From Deltaproteobacteria bacterium (GTDB lineage: Bacteria > Desulfobacterota > Syntrophia > Syntrophales > UBA2210), in assembly GCA_019313735.1 (NCBI GenBank), contig JAFDAR010000167.1, positions 1 to 5,469 on the forward strand: a DNA stretch of 5,469 bases, given 5' to 3'. The stretch's first letter is position 1. Every line of letters begins with the position of its first letter. A program made the translations under genes and the position numbers. The notes below the pieces were generated by a model. That model made no database searches and was not told the DNA's origin. It was given only the letters and a program-made list of their open reading frames with translations. Below, one piece after another: positions 1 through 5,469 of the stretch.

Positions 1-1
1 G

Positions 2-322
2 ATAAATTCCACCTTCGATATCAGTGACCCGCGCGGTGATTCTATGACCGCTGAGTATAGATATACGCAAAATTCAGTGGAGGAGATCAATCTCTCTTTC
101 AAGGGGAAGGCGACAGACTCCCTTGATCTGATGTATATCCTGAGGAAAGACGAACTCGAAAAGAAAACCCTTGAAACCACGTATGCGCTGGATTATCATA
201 AACAGTGCTGGAGTGTGGAGCTCACTTATTCCGATTCGCCCGACGACAGGAGATTTATGATGATCTTCTCCCTCTATGGCCTTGGAAAAGTCGGCAAAGT
301 GACGGGCAGAAAGCCCGATTAG
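2..322 (+). CDS. lptD: LPS-assembly protein LptD, C-terminal end (partial, 5' end outside window)
   Basis: The reading frame is open from base 2 and ends at TAG 320-322, giving about 106 residues of a longer protein. The ATG at 44 is internal, because the frame continues upstream without a stop. The visible part has the alternating polar/hydrophobic pattern of outer-membrane beta strands. It ends with features typical of LptD C-termini: a Tyr-X7-Cys-Trp strand (YHKQCW follows YALD), a D-D-R-R-F segment, and a terminal F-S-L-Y-G-L-G-K-V-G motif. From family knowledge, LptD is the 26-strand barrel that, with LptE, inserts lipopolysaccharide into the outer leaflet. A short basic tail follows the last strand. 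The gene ends about 90 bases before rplM and appears to be a separate transcription unit. Confidence is limited because only the end of the protein is seen; another barrel protein of the OstA family is the main alternative. Confidence 0.72.
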   Translation: MNSTFDISDPRGDSMTAEYRYTQNSVEEINLSFKGKATDSLDLMYILRKDELEKKTLETTYALDYHKQCWSVELTYSDSPDDRRFMMIFSLYGLGKVGKVTGRKPD

Positions 323-326
323 CAGG

Positions 327-349
327 TCGAAAAGTTTTTCGGATTTTTT
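327..349 (+). terminator. weak candidate terminator after lptD
   Basis: Just after the lptD stop, TCGAAAA (327-333) can pair with TTTTCGG (336-342), followed by a run of six T (344-349). The stem is A/T-rich, one pair is G-U, and the innermost A-T pair must open to give a workable loop, so the hairpin is weak. Position and T-tract are right for a rho-independent terminator of lptD. Confidence 0.35.
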
Positions 350-350
350 C

Positions 351-379
351 TTGACAAATGCCTCTTAATTACATATTCT
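351..379 (+). promoter_or_regulatory. sigma-70-type promoter for rplM-rpsI
   Basis: A perfect -35 hexamer TTGACA (351-356) is followed by a 17-base spacer and TATTCT (374-379), which matches 4 of 6 bases of the -10 consensus. A start near 386 would give a leader of about 27 bases before the rplM ATG, enough for a ribosome-binding site but too short for a structured leader. A strong constitutive promoter suits a ribosomal-protein operon. No transcription data are available, so the start site is inferred. Confidence 0.68.
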
Positions 380-412
380 CCCTCTCTTTGAGTTTAAGAT
401 ATAGGTGAATTT

Positions 413-841
413 ATGAAGACATATAGTGCCAAAAAAGAGGATGTTGTGAGGGACTGGTATCTTGTTAATGCGGAGGGTAAGGTGCTTGGAAGACTTGCCG
501 CCGAGATTGCAAGACGTTTGAGAGGAAAGCACAAACCCGTCTATACCCCGCATATAGATACCGGGGATTTTATAGTTGTGGTAAATGCGGAAAAGATTTC
601 CTTTACAGGCAAAAAGCTTACCGATAAGATCTACTATCATCACACCGGTTATCCGGGGGGGCTGAAATCAACGACAGCCGGTAAGATGCTGGCGGAGAAA
701 CCGGAAGAACTTTTGCTCAGCACCGTCAGGGGTATGCTCCCGAAAAACAGCCTGGGGAGACAGATGCTGAAGAAGCTTAAAGTGTACAAAGGTGATAAGC
801 ACCCGCATAAGGCCCAGATGGTCAAACCGCTGGAAATATAG
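413..841 (+). CDS. rplM: 50S ribosomal protein L13
   Basis: The 142-residue product is a full-length bacterial L13, the same length as the E. coli protein. L13 is an early-assembling large-subunit protein that binds 23S rRNA. Diagnostic segments are the N-terminal D-W-Y-L-V-N-A stretch (14-20), LGRLAAEIARRLRGK (25-39), HTGYPGG (77-83), the GMLPKN motif (107-112) and the basic GRQMLKKLKVYKG region ending in HPHKAQ (130-135). The start ATG is supported by AGGTGA (403-408) four bases upstream and by a normal N-terminus. It is the first gene of a two-gene operon with rpsI, 15 bases apart, behind the promoter at 351-379. A seven-G run at 655-661 lies inside the gene but the frame is intact across it. 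Confidence 0.98.
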   Translation: MKTYSAKKEDVVRDWYLVNAEGKVLGRLAAEIARRLRGKHKPVYTPHIDTGDFIVVVNAEKISFTGKKLTDKIYYHHTGYPGGLKSTTAGKMLAEKPEELLLSTVRGMLPKNSLGRQMLKKLKVYKGDKHPHKAQMVKPLEI

Positions 842-856
842 ATCAGGAGAGAAGGA

Positions 857-1249
857 ATGTCAGTAAAAAACTATTATGCTACAGGCAAGAGAAAGTCTTC
901 GATAGCAAGGGTATGGATGAAAGAGGGGAGTGGCACCTTCGTAGTCAATAAAAGAACTTTTGATGATTACTTTACCCGTGATATATTAAAAAGATTAATT
1001 CTGCAGCCTCTCGATATAACCGATAAATCAGGTAAGTTTGATTTCTATATCAATGTAAACGGGGGAGGAAACACCGGTCAGGCGGGTGCTATCAGACATG
1101 GCATATCCAAGGCCCTGTTAGAGTATGACGAAGAATTAAAACCCGTTCTCAAGAAAGCCGGTTTTCTTACAAGAGATGCCCGGGTAAAGGAGAGGAAGAA
1201 ATACGGCCAGCCCGGTGCAAGGAAGAAATTCCAATATTCCAAGAGATAA
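857..1249 (+). CDS. rpsI: 30S ribosomal protein S9
   Basis: The 130-residue product is a complete bacterial S9, the length of the E. coli protein. It begins with the Y-Y-A-T-G-K-R-K-S-S-I-A-R-V segment (6-19), carries the S9 signature GGGNTGQAGAIRHGISKAL (69-87), and ends in a very basic tail finishing S-K-R. In the known 30S structure this tail reaches the P site and contacts tRNA. The start ATG follows AGGAGA (845-850) at good spacing. Pairing with rplM is the near-universal bacterial arrangement, and co-transcription is expected. The unit is closed by the strong terminator at 1264-1288. Confidence 0.98.
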   Translation: MSVKNYYATGKRKSSIARVWMKEGSGTFVVNKRTFDDYFTRDILKRLILQPLDITDKSGKFDFYINVNGGGNTGQAGAIRHGISKALLEYDEELKPVLKKAGFLTRDARVKERKKYGQPGARKKFQYSKR

Positions 1250-1263
1250 AATCAGCAATACAC

Positions 1264-1288
1264 AGAGGGGGCTATGGCCCCCTTTTTT
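1264..1288 (+). terminator. strong intrinsic terminator after rpsI, just ahead of argC
   Basis: GGGGGC (1267-1272) pairs perfectly with GCCCCC (1277-1282) around a TATG loop, followed at once by six T (1283-1288). The AGA before the stem (1264-1266) can pair partly with the first T's. It lies 14 bases after the rpsI stop and only four bases before the argC Shine-Dalgarno sequence, so it should end or strongly reduce transcription from the ribosomal operon into argC. Confidence 0.93.
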
Positions 1289-1292
1289 ATTT

Positions 1293-1297
1293 GGAGG
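1293..1297 (+). promoter_or_regulatory. ribosome-binding site that sets the argC start
   Basis: GGAGG at 1293-1297 is eight bases before ATG 1306, an ideal spacing. An in-frame TTG at 1291 overlaps this site and therefore cannot use it, so the start is placed at 1306. Confidence 0.85.
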
Positions 1298-1305
1298 CAA
1301 TTTTC

Positions 1306-2343
1306 ATGTTAAAAGTGGGTATATACGGGGCAAGCGGTTATACCGGCCAGGAGCTTTTGAGGCTTTTAATCGGTCACCCCGACACGGATGTTGTTACTAT
1401 CACTTCGAGGAAATTCAAGAATGTTGCAGTTTCTGAAGTATACCCGGCATTTGCCAGCACTACAGATCTGAAATTTGCGGACTCGTCTCCGGAAAATATC
1501 ATATCTTCCTGTGAGGTGGTATTCCTGGCACTTCCACACGGCGAGGCCATGAAGGTAGCGCCGGAATTTGTTGCGGCCGGTATGAAAGTTATCGACCTCA
1601 GCGCCGATTTCCGCCTGAGAGATGTGTCGGTATATGAAGAATGGTACACAAGGCACACCTCTCCCGATCTGGTGCAAAAGGCCGTTTACGGACTTCCCGA
1701 ATTGTACCGGGATGATCTGAAGAATGCCCGGTTTGTCGCCAATCCCGGTTGTTATCCTACCGGGATTATCCTGGGGATTGCGCCTCTGTTGAAAGATGGG
1801 TGCATTGATACGTCATCGATTATCGCGGATTCAAAATCGGGTGCAAGCGGTGCGGGGCGTGAGCTACAGTTCGGTTCGCTTTTCTGTGAGGTAAACGAGG
1901 GATTCCGGGCATATAAGATAGCATCGCATCGTCACACACCGGAGATAGAGCAGGAACTTGGACGCATTGCGAATACGGCCATAAAAATTTCCTTTGTCCC
2001 CCATCTTATTCCGGTAAGCAGGGGAATTCTCAATACAATATATGCTGATCTTCAGAATGATATATCCGAGTCTGAGATATTTGGTATCTATGAGAAATTC
2101 TACGGTGATGCGAAATTTGTAAGAATATGTAAACCGGGCAGCCTGCCGAACGTCTCTTCGGTCAGGGGTTCCAACAACTGTGATATAGGAATCGTTGTTG
2201 ACGGACGCACAGGAAGGGTGATCATCGTGTCAGCGATAGACAACCTGGTAAAGGGTGCTTCCGGTCAGGCGGTGCAGAACATGAATCTTATGTGTGGTCT
2301 TCCGGAGGACACCGGCCTGGATCATATATCCCTGTTTCCTTAA
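1306..2343 (+). CDS. argC: N-acetyl-gamma-glutamyl-phosphate reductase
   Basis: ArgC performs the NADPH-dependent reduction of N-acetyl-glutamyl-5-phosphate to the semialdehyde, the third step of arginine synthesis from glutamate, in the cytoplasm. The product is 345 residues, normal for the longer ArgC type. Visible features are the N-terminal Rossmann motif GIYGASGYTGQE (5-16), ALPHGEAM (75-82), the active site ANPGCYPTG (145-153) with the catalytic nucleophile at Cys149, a K-S-G-A-S-G-A-G-R turn (177-185), the SHRHTPE segment (207-213) carrying the expected active-site histidine, and the C-terminal N-L-V-K-G-A-S-G-Q-A-V-Q-N-M-N motif (313-327). The start ATG has an ideal GGAGG. No other arg genes are in the window. 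Its place behind rpsI is reminiscent of deltaproteobacterial gene orders; expression would need read-through of the terminator or an internal promoter that I could not identify. Confidence 0.97.
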   Translation: MLKVGIYGASGYTGQELLRLLIGHPDTDVVTITSRKFKNVAVSEVYPAFASTTDLKFADSSPENIISSCEVVFLALPHGEAMKVAPEFVAAGMKVIDLSADFRLRDVSVYEEWYTRHTSPDLVQKAVYGLPELYRDDLKNARFVANPGCYPTGIILGIAPLLKDGCIDTSSIIADSKSGASGAGRELQFGSLFCEVNEGFRAYKIASHRHTPEIEQELGRIANTAIKISFVPHLIPVSRGILNTIYADLQNDISESEIFGIYEKFYGDAKFVRICKPGSLPNVSSVRGSNNCDIGIVVDGRTGRVIIVSAIDNLVKGASGQAVQNMNLMCGLPEDTGLDHISLFP

Positions 2344-2392
2344 GGGATCTGTGCAGGCACCGGAGAGTGGGCTACCCGATTAATCGAGAAGT

Positions 2393-2476
2393 GTAACTGT
2401 TCACGTAGTCAGATTATCCCGACGAGTCGGGATTTGTAACCTAAATACCTTCAGCCTAAATAGCCTGAGTAGTTAC
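2393..2476 (+). repeat. nested palindromic repeat-like element between argC and cysS
   Basis: This stretch fills most of the 148-base gap between argC and cysS and has no credible reading frame. The outer ends are GTAACT (2393-2398) and AGTTAC (2471-2476), a six-base inverted pair. Inside lie a perfect palindromic hairpin (2416-2433) and a direct repeat CCTAAATA (2440-2447 and 2455-2462). This build resembles the short palindromic or MITE-like intergenic repeats of many environmental genomes, but only one copy is visible, so repeat status is inference. It may instead hold the cysS promoter; I saw only a weak TTGTAA/TAAATA pair (2434-2439, 2457-2462). Confidence 0.4.
2416..2433 (+). repeat. 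perfect inverted repeat (8-base arms)
   Basis: ATCCCGAC (2416-2423) and GTCGGGAT (2426-2433) are perfect reverse complements separated by GA. As RNA this forms a GC-containing hairpin (with the innermost pair opened); as DNA it is a near-palindrome. There is only a TTTG stretch and no real T-tract after it, so it is not a convincing intrinsic terminator of argC. Confidence 0.8.
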
Positions 2477-2491
2477 TGAGAGGTTAGATAT

Positions 2492-3890
2492 ATGAGTCTA
2501 AAGTTTTATAACACACTGACAAAGAAGAAAGAACAATTCGTTCCCATCAAAGAGAGGAAAGTGGGTATCTATGTCTGTGGAATCACCGCATACGACGTGT
2601 GCCATATCGGGCATGCCAGGTCGGCGGTAGTCTTTGATGTTATTTACAGATATCTGAAATATAGAGGCTACGAAGTAACCTATGTAAAGAATTTTACCGA
2701 TGTTGATGACAAGATTATCGGGAAGGCAAATGCGGAAGGGACTGATATATACAGTATATCGGAAAGATATATAAAGGAACATAACGAAGATATGGACCAC
2801 CTTGGAGTGGTCAGACCCACGGTAGCGCCCAAAGCGACTGAGAATATAAAGGGGATGATCCGGCTTATAGATACCCTTATGGAAAAGGGGCTTGCCTATG
2901 TTGTCGATGGCGATGTGTATTATTCGGTTGAAGAATTTGAAGGATACGGCAAACTGTCAGGCAGGAGTCTGGATGATATGCTGGCCGGCGCCAGAATCGA
3001 TGTGGATGAAAAGAAGAAGAATCCCTTCGATTTTGTGCTGTGGAAGTCCAGCAAGGAGGGAGAACCCTGGTGGGACAGTCCATGGTGGTGGTGAAGACCT
3101 GATATTTCCACACCACGAAAACGAGATAGCCCAGTCCGAGGGTGCCACGGGGAAAGCCTTTGCGCACTACTGGATACACAATGGTTTTATAAAGGTAGAG
3201 AGTGAAAAGATGTCAAAATCTCTCGGGAACACCCTTACCATAAAAGAGATATTGACCGCCTACCACCCGGAAGTGGTGAGATTCTTTATCCTTCAGAGTC
3301 ACTATAAAAGCTATATAGATTTTTCAGATGTCTCCATCGCCGAGGCAAGAGTTGGCATGGAGAGGATTTATACCATGCTGAAGAACATAAAGGATGCGCT
3401 TAATGAGGGAACTGATTTCTCCGACACTTCCGAAAAAGATCTCTCCGGAGAGGACGAGGAGGTGTGGGAGAAAGTGAGCACGCTTCCCGACAGATTCAGA
3501 GAGGCCATGGATGATGATTTTAATACAGCCATGGCGATGGGCTACATATTTGACACTGTCCGTATTATAAACGGATACATCTCAAAGAATTCTGCACCCG
3601 CCAGGGAATCGCTTTTTGTCCTGAACGAGGCAAGGGAATGTATCAGGGAGGTGGGCAAGGTGTTGGGGTTGTTTCTGGAAGATCCTGATGAATACTTCGA
3701 AAAAGACAAAGAGAGAGAAATAAGAAAGTCGGATCTGGATGTGGAAGAAGTGGAGCGGCTGATTGACGAGAGGAAAAGGGCAAGAGAATCCAAAGACTGG
3801 GGTCGCGCTGATGAATTGAGAGATCTCCTGGTCGCCAGAGGAATTGTCCTCAAGGACACACCGACTTCCACCACATGGAAGGTAGAATAA
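2492..3890 (+). pseudogene. cysS: cysteinyl-tRNA synthetase, disrupted by an internal frame-shifting deletion
   Basis: CysRS charges tRNA-Cys with cysteine. The first frame (2492-3085) has the N-terminal zinc ligand Cys29 in YVCG, the class-I HIGH motif (38-41), KNFTDVDDKI, and FVLWKSSKEGEPWWDSPW ending at residue 198; it then hits TGA at 3092-3094. The second frame picks up at 3081 with HGGGEDLIFPHHENEIAQ, contains KMSKS (3207-3221), and runs through the anticodon-binding and C-terminal domains to TAA 3888-3890. Compared from memory with E. coli CysRS, about 25 residues between S-P-W and H-G-G-G are missing, including the W-H-I-E-C motif whose Cys is a zinc ligand. An intact protein would be about 492 residues, normal for the family. 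The ATG has GAGAGG (2478-2483) at good spacing. As written the gene cannot make an active enzyme. The rest of both halves is well conserved, so the lesion is recent or an artefact. Confidence 0.9.
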
Positions 3891-3902
3891 CGGAACAGCG
3901 TC

Positions 3903-4376
3903 TCATTCTATAACTATATCAACAATCTCAAATTCTCTGATACCACCCGGAGTATTGACCTTAACCTCATCCCCTACTTCTTTTCTGAGAAGCGCCCTGC
4001 CTATGGGAGAAGTGACGGATATCTGGTTCCGGCTCATATCTGATTCAAATGGCCCTACAAGTTGATAGCGTGTTATTTCTTCCGTATGGACGTCCTCTAT
4101 TGTGACAGTTGTTCCGAAAACAACCCTGTCATCTGTCAGATCCTTCAGATCGACAATAGTTGACGTGGCAAGATTGTTCTCTATCTCCTGGATCTTCCCC
4201 TGGATAAATGACTGCTTTTCCTTTGCCGCCGCGTATTCGGCGTTTTCCGAGATATCACCATGCGCCCTGGCCTCCTCGATATCCTTTATATTTGCCGGCA
4301 CTTCGACCCTTTTCAGACGGGCCAGCTCTTTTCTTAATTTTTCAAATCCGGTTTTTGTTATAGGAAATTTGTTCAT
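3903..4376 (-). CDS. greA: transcription elongation factor GreA
   Basis: GreA enters the secondary channel of RNA polymerase and stimulates cleavage of backtracked transcripts, rescuing stalled complexes. The 157-residue product is of standard length. The N-terminal coiled coil (about 1-75) has the tip motif GDISENAEY (40-48), with the catalytic acidic pair at Asp41 and Glu44 in the canonical positions. The C-terminal FKBP-like domain includes VVFGTTVTI, YQLVGP, SPIGRALLRKEVGDEV and the NTPGG turn. The start ATG (4374-4376) is preceded on the minus strand by GGAG (4385-4388) eight bases away. It converges with cysS, only 12 bases separating the stops, and diverges from radC. A promoter and a long hairpin in its leader are described separately. 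Confidence 0.98.
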   Translation of the reverse strand: MNKFPITKTGFEKLRKELARLKRVEVPANIKDIEEARAHGDISENAEYAAAKEKQSFIQGKIQEIENNLATSTIVDLKDLTDDRVVFGTTVTIEDVHTEEITRYQLVGPFESDMSRNQISVTSPIGRALLRKEVGDEVKVNTPGGIREFEIVDIVIE

Positions 4377-4426
4377 ATCACTTTCTCCAAATTACGGCCG
4401 TTCGGATTAACCGCCGTGAAAATAGT

Positions 4427-4463
4427 AATGCACAGAGCCAGTATCATTCTGGCTCCATGCATT
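4427..4463 (-). promoter_or_regulatory. long hairpin in the greA 5' leader
   Basis: GAGCCAG (4435-4441) pairs with CTGGCTC (4449-4455) around a seven-base loop. Beyond a two-by-two internal loop, AATGCA (4427-4432) pairs with TGCATT (4458-4463), for 13 base pairs in all. It lies downstream of the candidate greA promoter and about 40 bases upstream of the greA Shine-Dalgarno site, so it would be the first structure in the greA mRNA leader. A clean T-tract is absent on either side (ACTATTTT follows on the minus strand). A partial terminator or attenuator is possible; an RNA-stability element or a protein site are alternatives. Confidence 0.6.
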
Positions 4464-4490
4464 GATTTCACTAATACACTATCTTATATG
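4462..4490 (+). promoter_or_regulatory. weak candidate promoter for radC
   Basis: On the plus strand, TTGATT (4462-4467), 17 bases, then TATATG (4485-4490), each matching 4 of 6 consensus bases. It overlaps the greA promoter on the other strand. The region up to 4597 is A/T-rich and offers other possible -10 boxes (for example TATATT near 4541), so this is one choice among several. Confidence 0.28.
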
Positions 4491-4499
4491 CTTTTTCAA
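4471..4499 (-). promoter_or_regulatory. candidate sigma-70-type promoter for greA
   Basis: Read on the minus strand, TTGAAA (4499-4494) is followed by 17 bases and TATTAG (4476-4471), matching the consensus at 5/6 and 4/6. The implied start near 4464 gives a leader of nearly 90 bases that begins almost exactly at the long hairpin. Confidence 0.5.
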
Positions 4500-4597
4500 C
4501 CTGTTATATGAAAATTCTGCCGGAATCCAACATGCTGCTATATTTATATATTTTGCGATTGATATTGCGGTAGAAGGAACCATGGTCGCTCGATACT

Positions 4598-5335
4598 ATG
4601 AAGAAAGACAATAAGGTCCAGTATCCCATTCCCATCCGTGAGTGGTCGGAAGACGACCGGCCCCGGGAGAAACTGCTCAAATATGGGGAGCACACCCTCA
4701 GCAACGCGGAACTTCTGGCCATTCTGATCAGGACAGGAACGCCCGGCAGGAGCGCCGTTGATATCGGCAGAGAATTGCTGCACCGGTTCAAATCGCTTCG
4801 AGCGATGAGCAGCGTCGATATCTCCGAATTCAGGAAAATCAACGGTCTCAAAAACGCGAAGATCGCGCAGATCAAAGCCGCTATCGAACTTGGCAGGCGC
4901 ATGCAGAGCGAGGAGAAGACGCTTGCCGATCCTGTCAGGCATTCCTCCGATGTGGCGAATCTACTGATGCCGCTGATGAGAGACTTAAAGAAGGAACGCT
5001 TTGTCCTGTTGTTGCTCGACGGAAGAAACGCCGTATCAGATACGATAGATATTGATTACGGCACAGTCGACAGGGCAAACCCTTATATTCGTGATATCAT
5101 TCAAACGGCTATCCGGCACAACGCGCCATCGATCATCGTCGCCCACAATCACCCCTCCGGCGCGACAACCCCCAGTGAAAATGACAAGGCATTCACAAGG
5201 AGTCTGATGATGGCCGCGAAGGCAACGGGTATCAGTTTTTTCGATCACATCATCATCGGAAATGACAGCTATTTCAGCTTCGCGGACAAGGGATTTATCG
5301 GAGAGTACGAAACTAAGGCGATCAGAGAGCTGTGA
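4598..5335 (+). CDS. radC: RadC family JAMM-domain protein (UPF0758)
   Basis: The 245-residue product has the usual RadC build. The N-terminal part (about 10-100) has the R-P-R-E-K-L segment (21-26), L-S-N-A-E-L-L-A-I-L-I-R-T-G (34-47) and a helix-hairpin-helix stretch, INGLKNAKIAQIKAAIELGR (81-100), suggesting DNA contact. The C-terminal MPN/JAMM domain has AHNHPSG (182-188) and the metal-site pattern H-X-H-X7-S-X2-D (His183, His185, Ser193, Asp196), then DHIIIG (216-221). RadC was once called a DNA repair protein, but its function is not established. The start is fixed by an in-frame TAG at 4571-4573 with no other usual start codon before ATG 4598, yet the Shine-Dalgarno sequence directly ahead of it is poor; the best purine stretch, AGAAGGAA (4572-4579), is 18 bases away. 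It is transcribed away from greA. Confidence 0.95.
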   Translation: MKKDNKVQYPIPIREWSEDDRPREKLLKYGEHTLSNAELLAILIRTGTPGRSAVDIGRELLHRFKSLRAMSSVDISEFRKINGLKNAKIAQIKAAIELGRRMQSEEKTLADPVRHSSDVANLLMPLMRDLKKERFVLLLLDGRNAVSDTIDIDYGTVDRANPYIRDIIQTAIRHNAPSIIVAHNHPSGATTPSENDKAFTRSLMMAAKATGISFFDHIIIGNDSYFSFADKGFIGEYETKAIREL

Positions 5336-5368
5336 CCGTTTCGCAAAGAGTAGAGTTCACCTGCCTAT

Positions 5369-5418
5369 ACGTAACATAATCTGTTTTATCTATTGATAAT
5401 AGTATGTTACGTTATGTT
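5369..5418 (+). repeat. inverted and direct repeat cluster downstream of radC
   Basis: ACGTAACATA (5369-5378) and TATGTTACGT (5403-5412) are perfect ten-base reverse complements, 24 bases apart. The right arm continues into a second TATGTT (5413-5418), ten bases after the first (5403-5408). There are thus three TATGTT boxes, one inverted and two direct, at helical-turn-like spacing. No T-tract follows, so it is a poor terminator for radC. It could be an operator for a gene beyond the window or a recombination site. The rest of the tail, 5419-5469, shows nothing I can assign. Confidence 0.6.
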
Positions 5419-5469
5419 TATGATTTCACAGTTTCGTTCCCCCGTCAAGGATTATCTGTATTGGTAGCC

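Noticed and set aside
386..412. L13-type autoregulatory RNA leader ahead of rplM
   Set aside because: The predicted leader is only about 27 bases and shows no stable fold.
1291..1305. TTG 1291 as the argC start, giving five extra residues
   Set aside because: It overlaps the GGAGG site that serves ATG 1306 at ideal spacing; ArgC proteins normally begin close to the G-X-X-G-X-X-G motif.
1215..1436. 73-residue plus-strand frame across the rpsI end and argC start
   Set aside because: It is a shadow frame running through a strong terminator and two conserved genes, with no protein character of its own.
2416..2440. Palindrome at 2416-2433 as the argC terminator
   Set aside because: The hairpin is good but is followed by TTTGTAACC rather than a T-tract, and it lies over 70 bases after the stop inside a repeat-like stretch.
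3083..3094. Programmed ribosomal frameshift at TGG TGG TGG TGA in cysS
   Set aside because: A frameshift alone would not restore the roughly 25 missing residues with the W-H-I-E-C motif. No classic slippery heptamer fits, and the family is not known for recoding here.
2892..3890. The C-terminal half of cysS as a separate gene starting at ATG 2892
   Set aside because: The first 63 residues of that frame are an out-of-frame reading of conserved CysRS sequence, and no good ribosome-binding site supports the start.
5443..5469. Minus-strand promoter with TTGACG (5448-5443) near the window end
   Set aside because: The -35 is good, but no acceptable -10 box lies at 16-18 bases, and no minus-strand gene follows before radC.
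1..5469. CRISPR array, tRNA or rRNA gene, prophage, toxin-antitoxin or defence cassette
   Set aside because: No regularly spaced repeats, cloverleaf-like sequence, phage or toxin motifs were seen; nearly all of the window is accounted for by recognisable housekeeping genes.

Overview
This window is a piece of chromosome from a Gram-negative bacterium, carrying mostly conserved housekeeping genes. The first gene is the 3' end of an lptD-like outer-membrane LPS-assembly gene, which implies an LPS outer membrane. The order lptD end, rplM, rpsI, argC, together with the protein character, suggests a Desulfobacterota-type (former Deltaproteobacteria) organism. That placement is inference from synteny and general likeness, not from a search.

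Layout: (1) 2-322, C-terminal end of LptD, then a weak terminator and a good sigma-70-type promoter. (2) 413-1249, the ribosomal pair rplM (L13) and rpsI (S9), closed by a strong intrinsic terminator at 1264-1288. (3) 1306-2343, argC (arginine biosynthesis), whose ribosome-binding site lies directly behind that terminator. (4) 2344-2491, a non-coding gap with a nested palindromic, repeat-like element. (5) 2492-3890, cysS (cysteinyl-tRNA synthetase), broken by an internal deletion that removes about 25 codons and shifts the frame. (6) 3903-4376 on the minus strand, greA, tail-to-tail with cysS. (7) 4377-4597, a divergent control region with candidate promoters on both strands and a long hairpin in the greA leader. 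(8) 4598-5335, a radC-family gene, followed by an inverted and direct repeat cluster near the window end.

The genes mostly share basic growth functions: translation (L13, S9, CysRS), transcript elongation (GreA), amino-acid synthesis (ArgC) and envelope assembly (LptD). RadC is a widespread JAMM-domain protein of unsettled function. I see no phage, CRISPR, toxin-antitoxin or new multi-gene system.

The most notable observation is the damaged cysS. The missing block is the Trp-His-Ile-Glu-Cys segment, including a zinc-ligand cysteine, and the break lies exactly on a CATGG sequence that fits both flanks. Since cysS is normally essential, this is either a real microhomology-mediated deletion with a second copy elsewhere, or an assembly or sequencing artefact.
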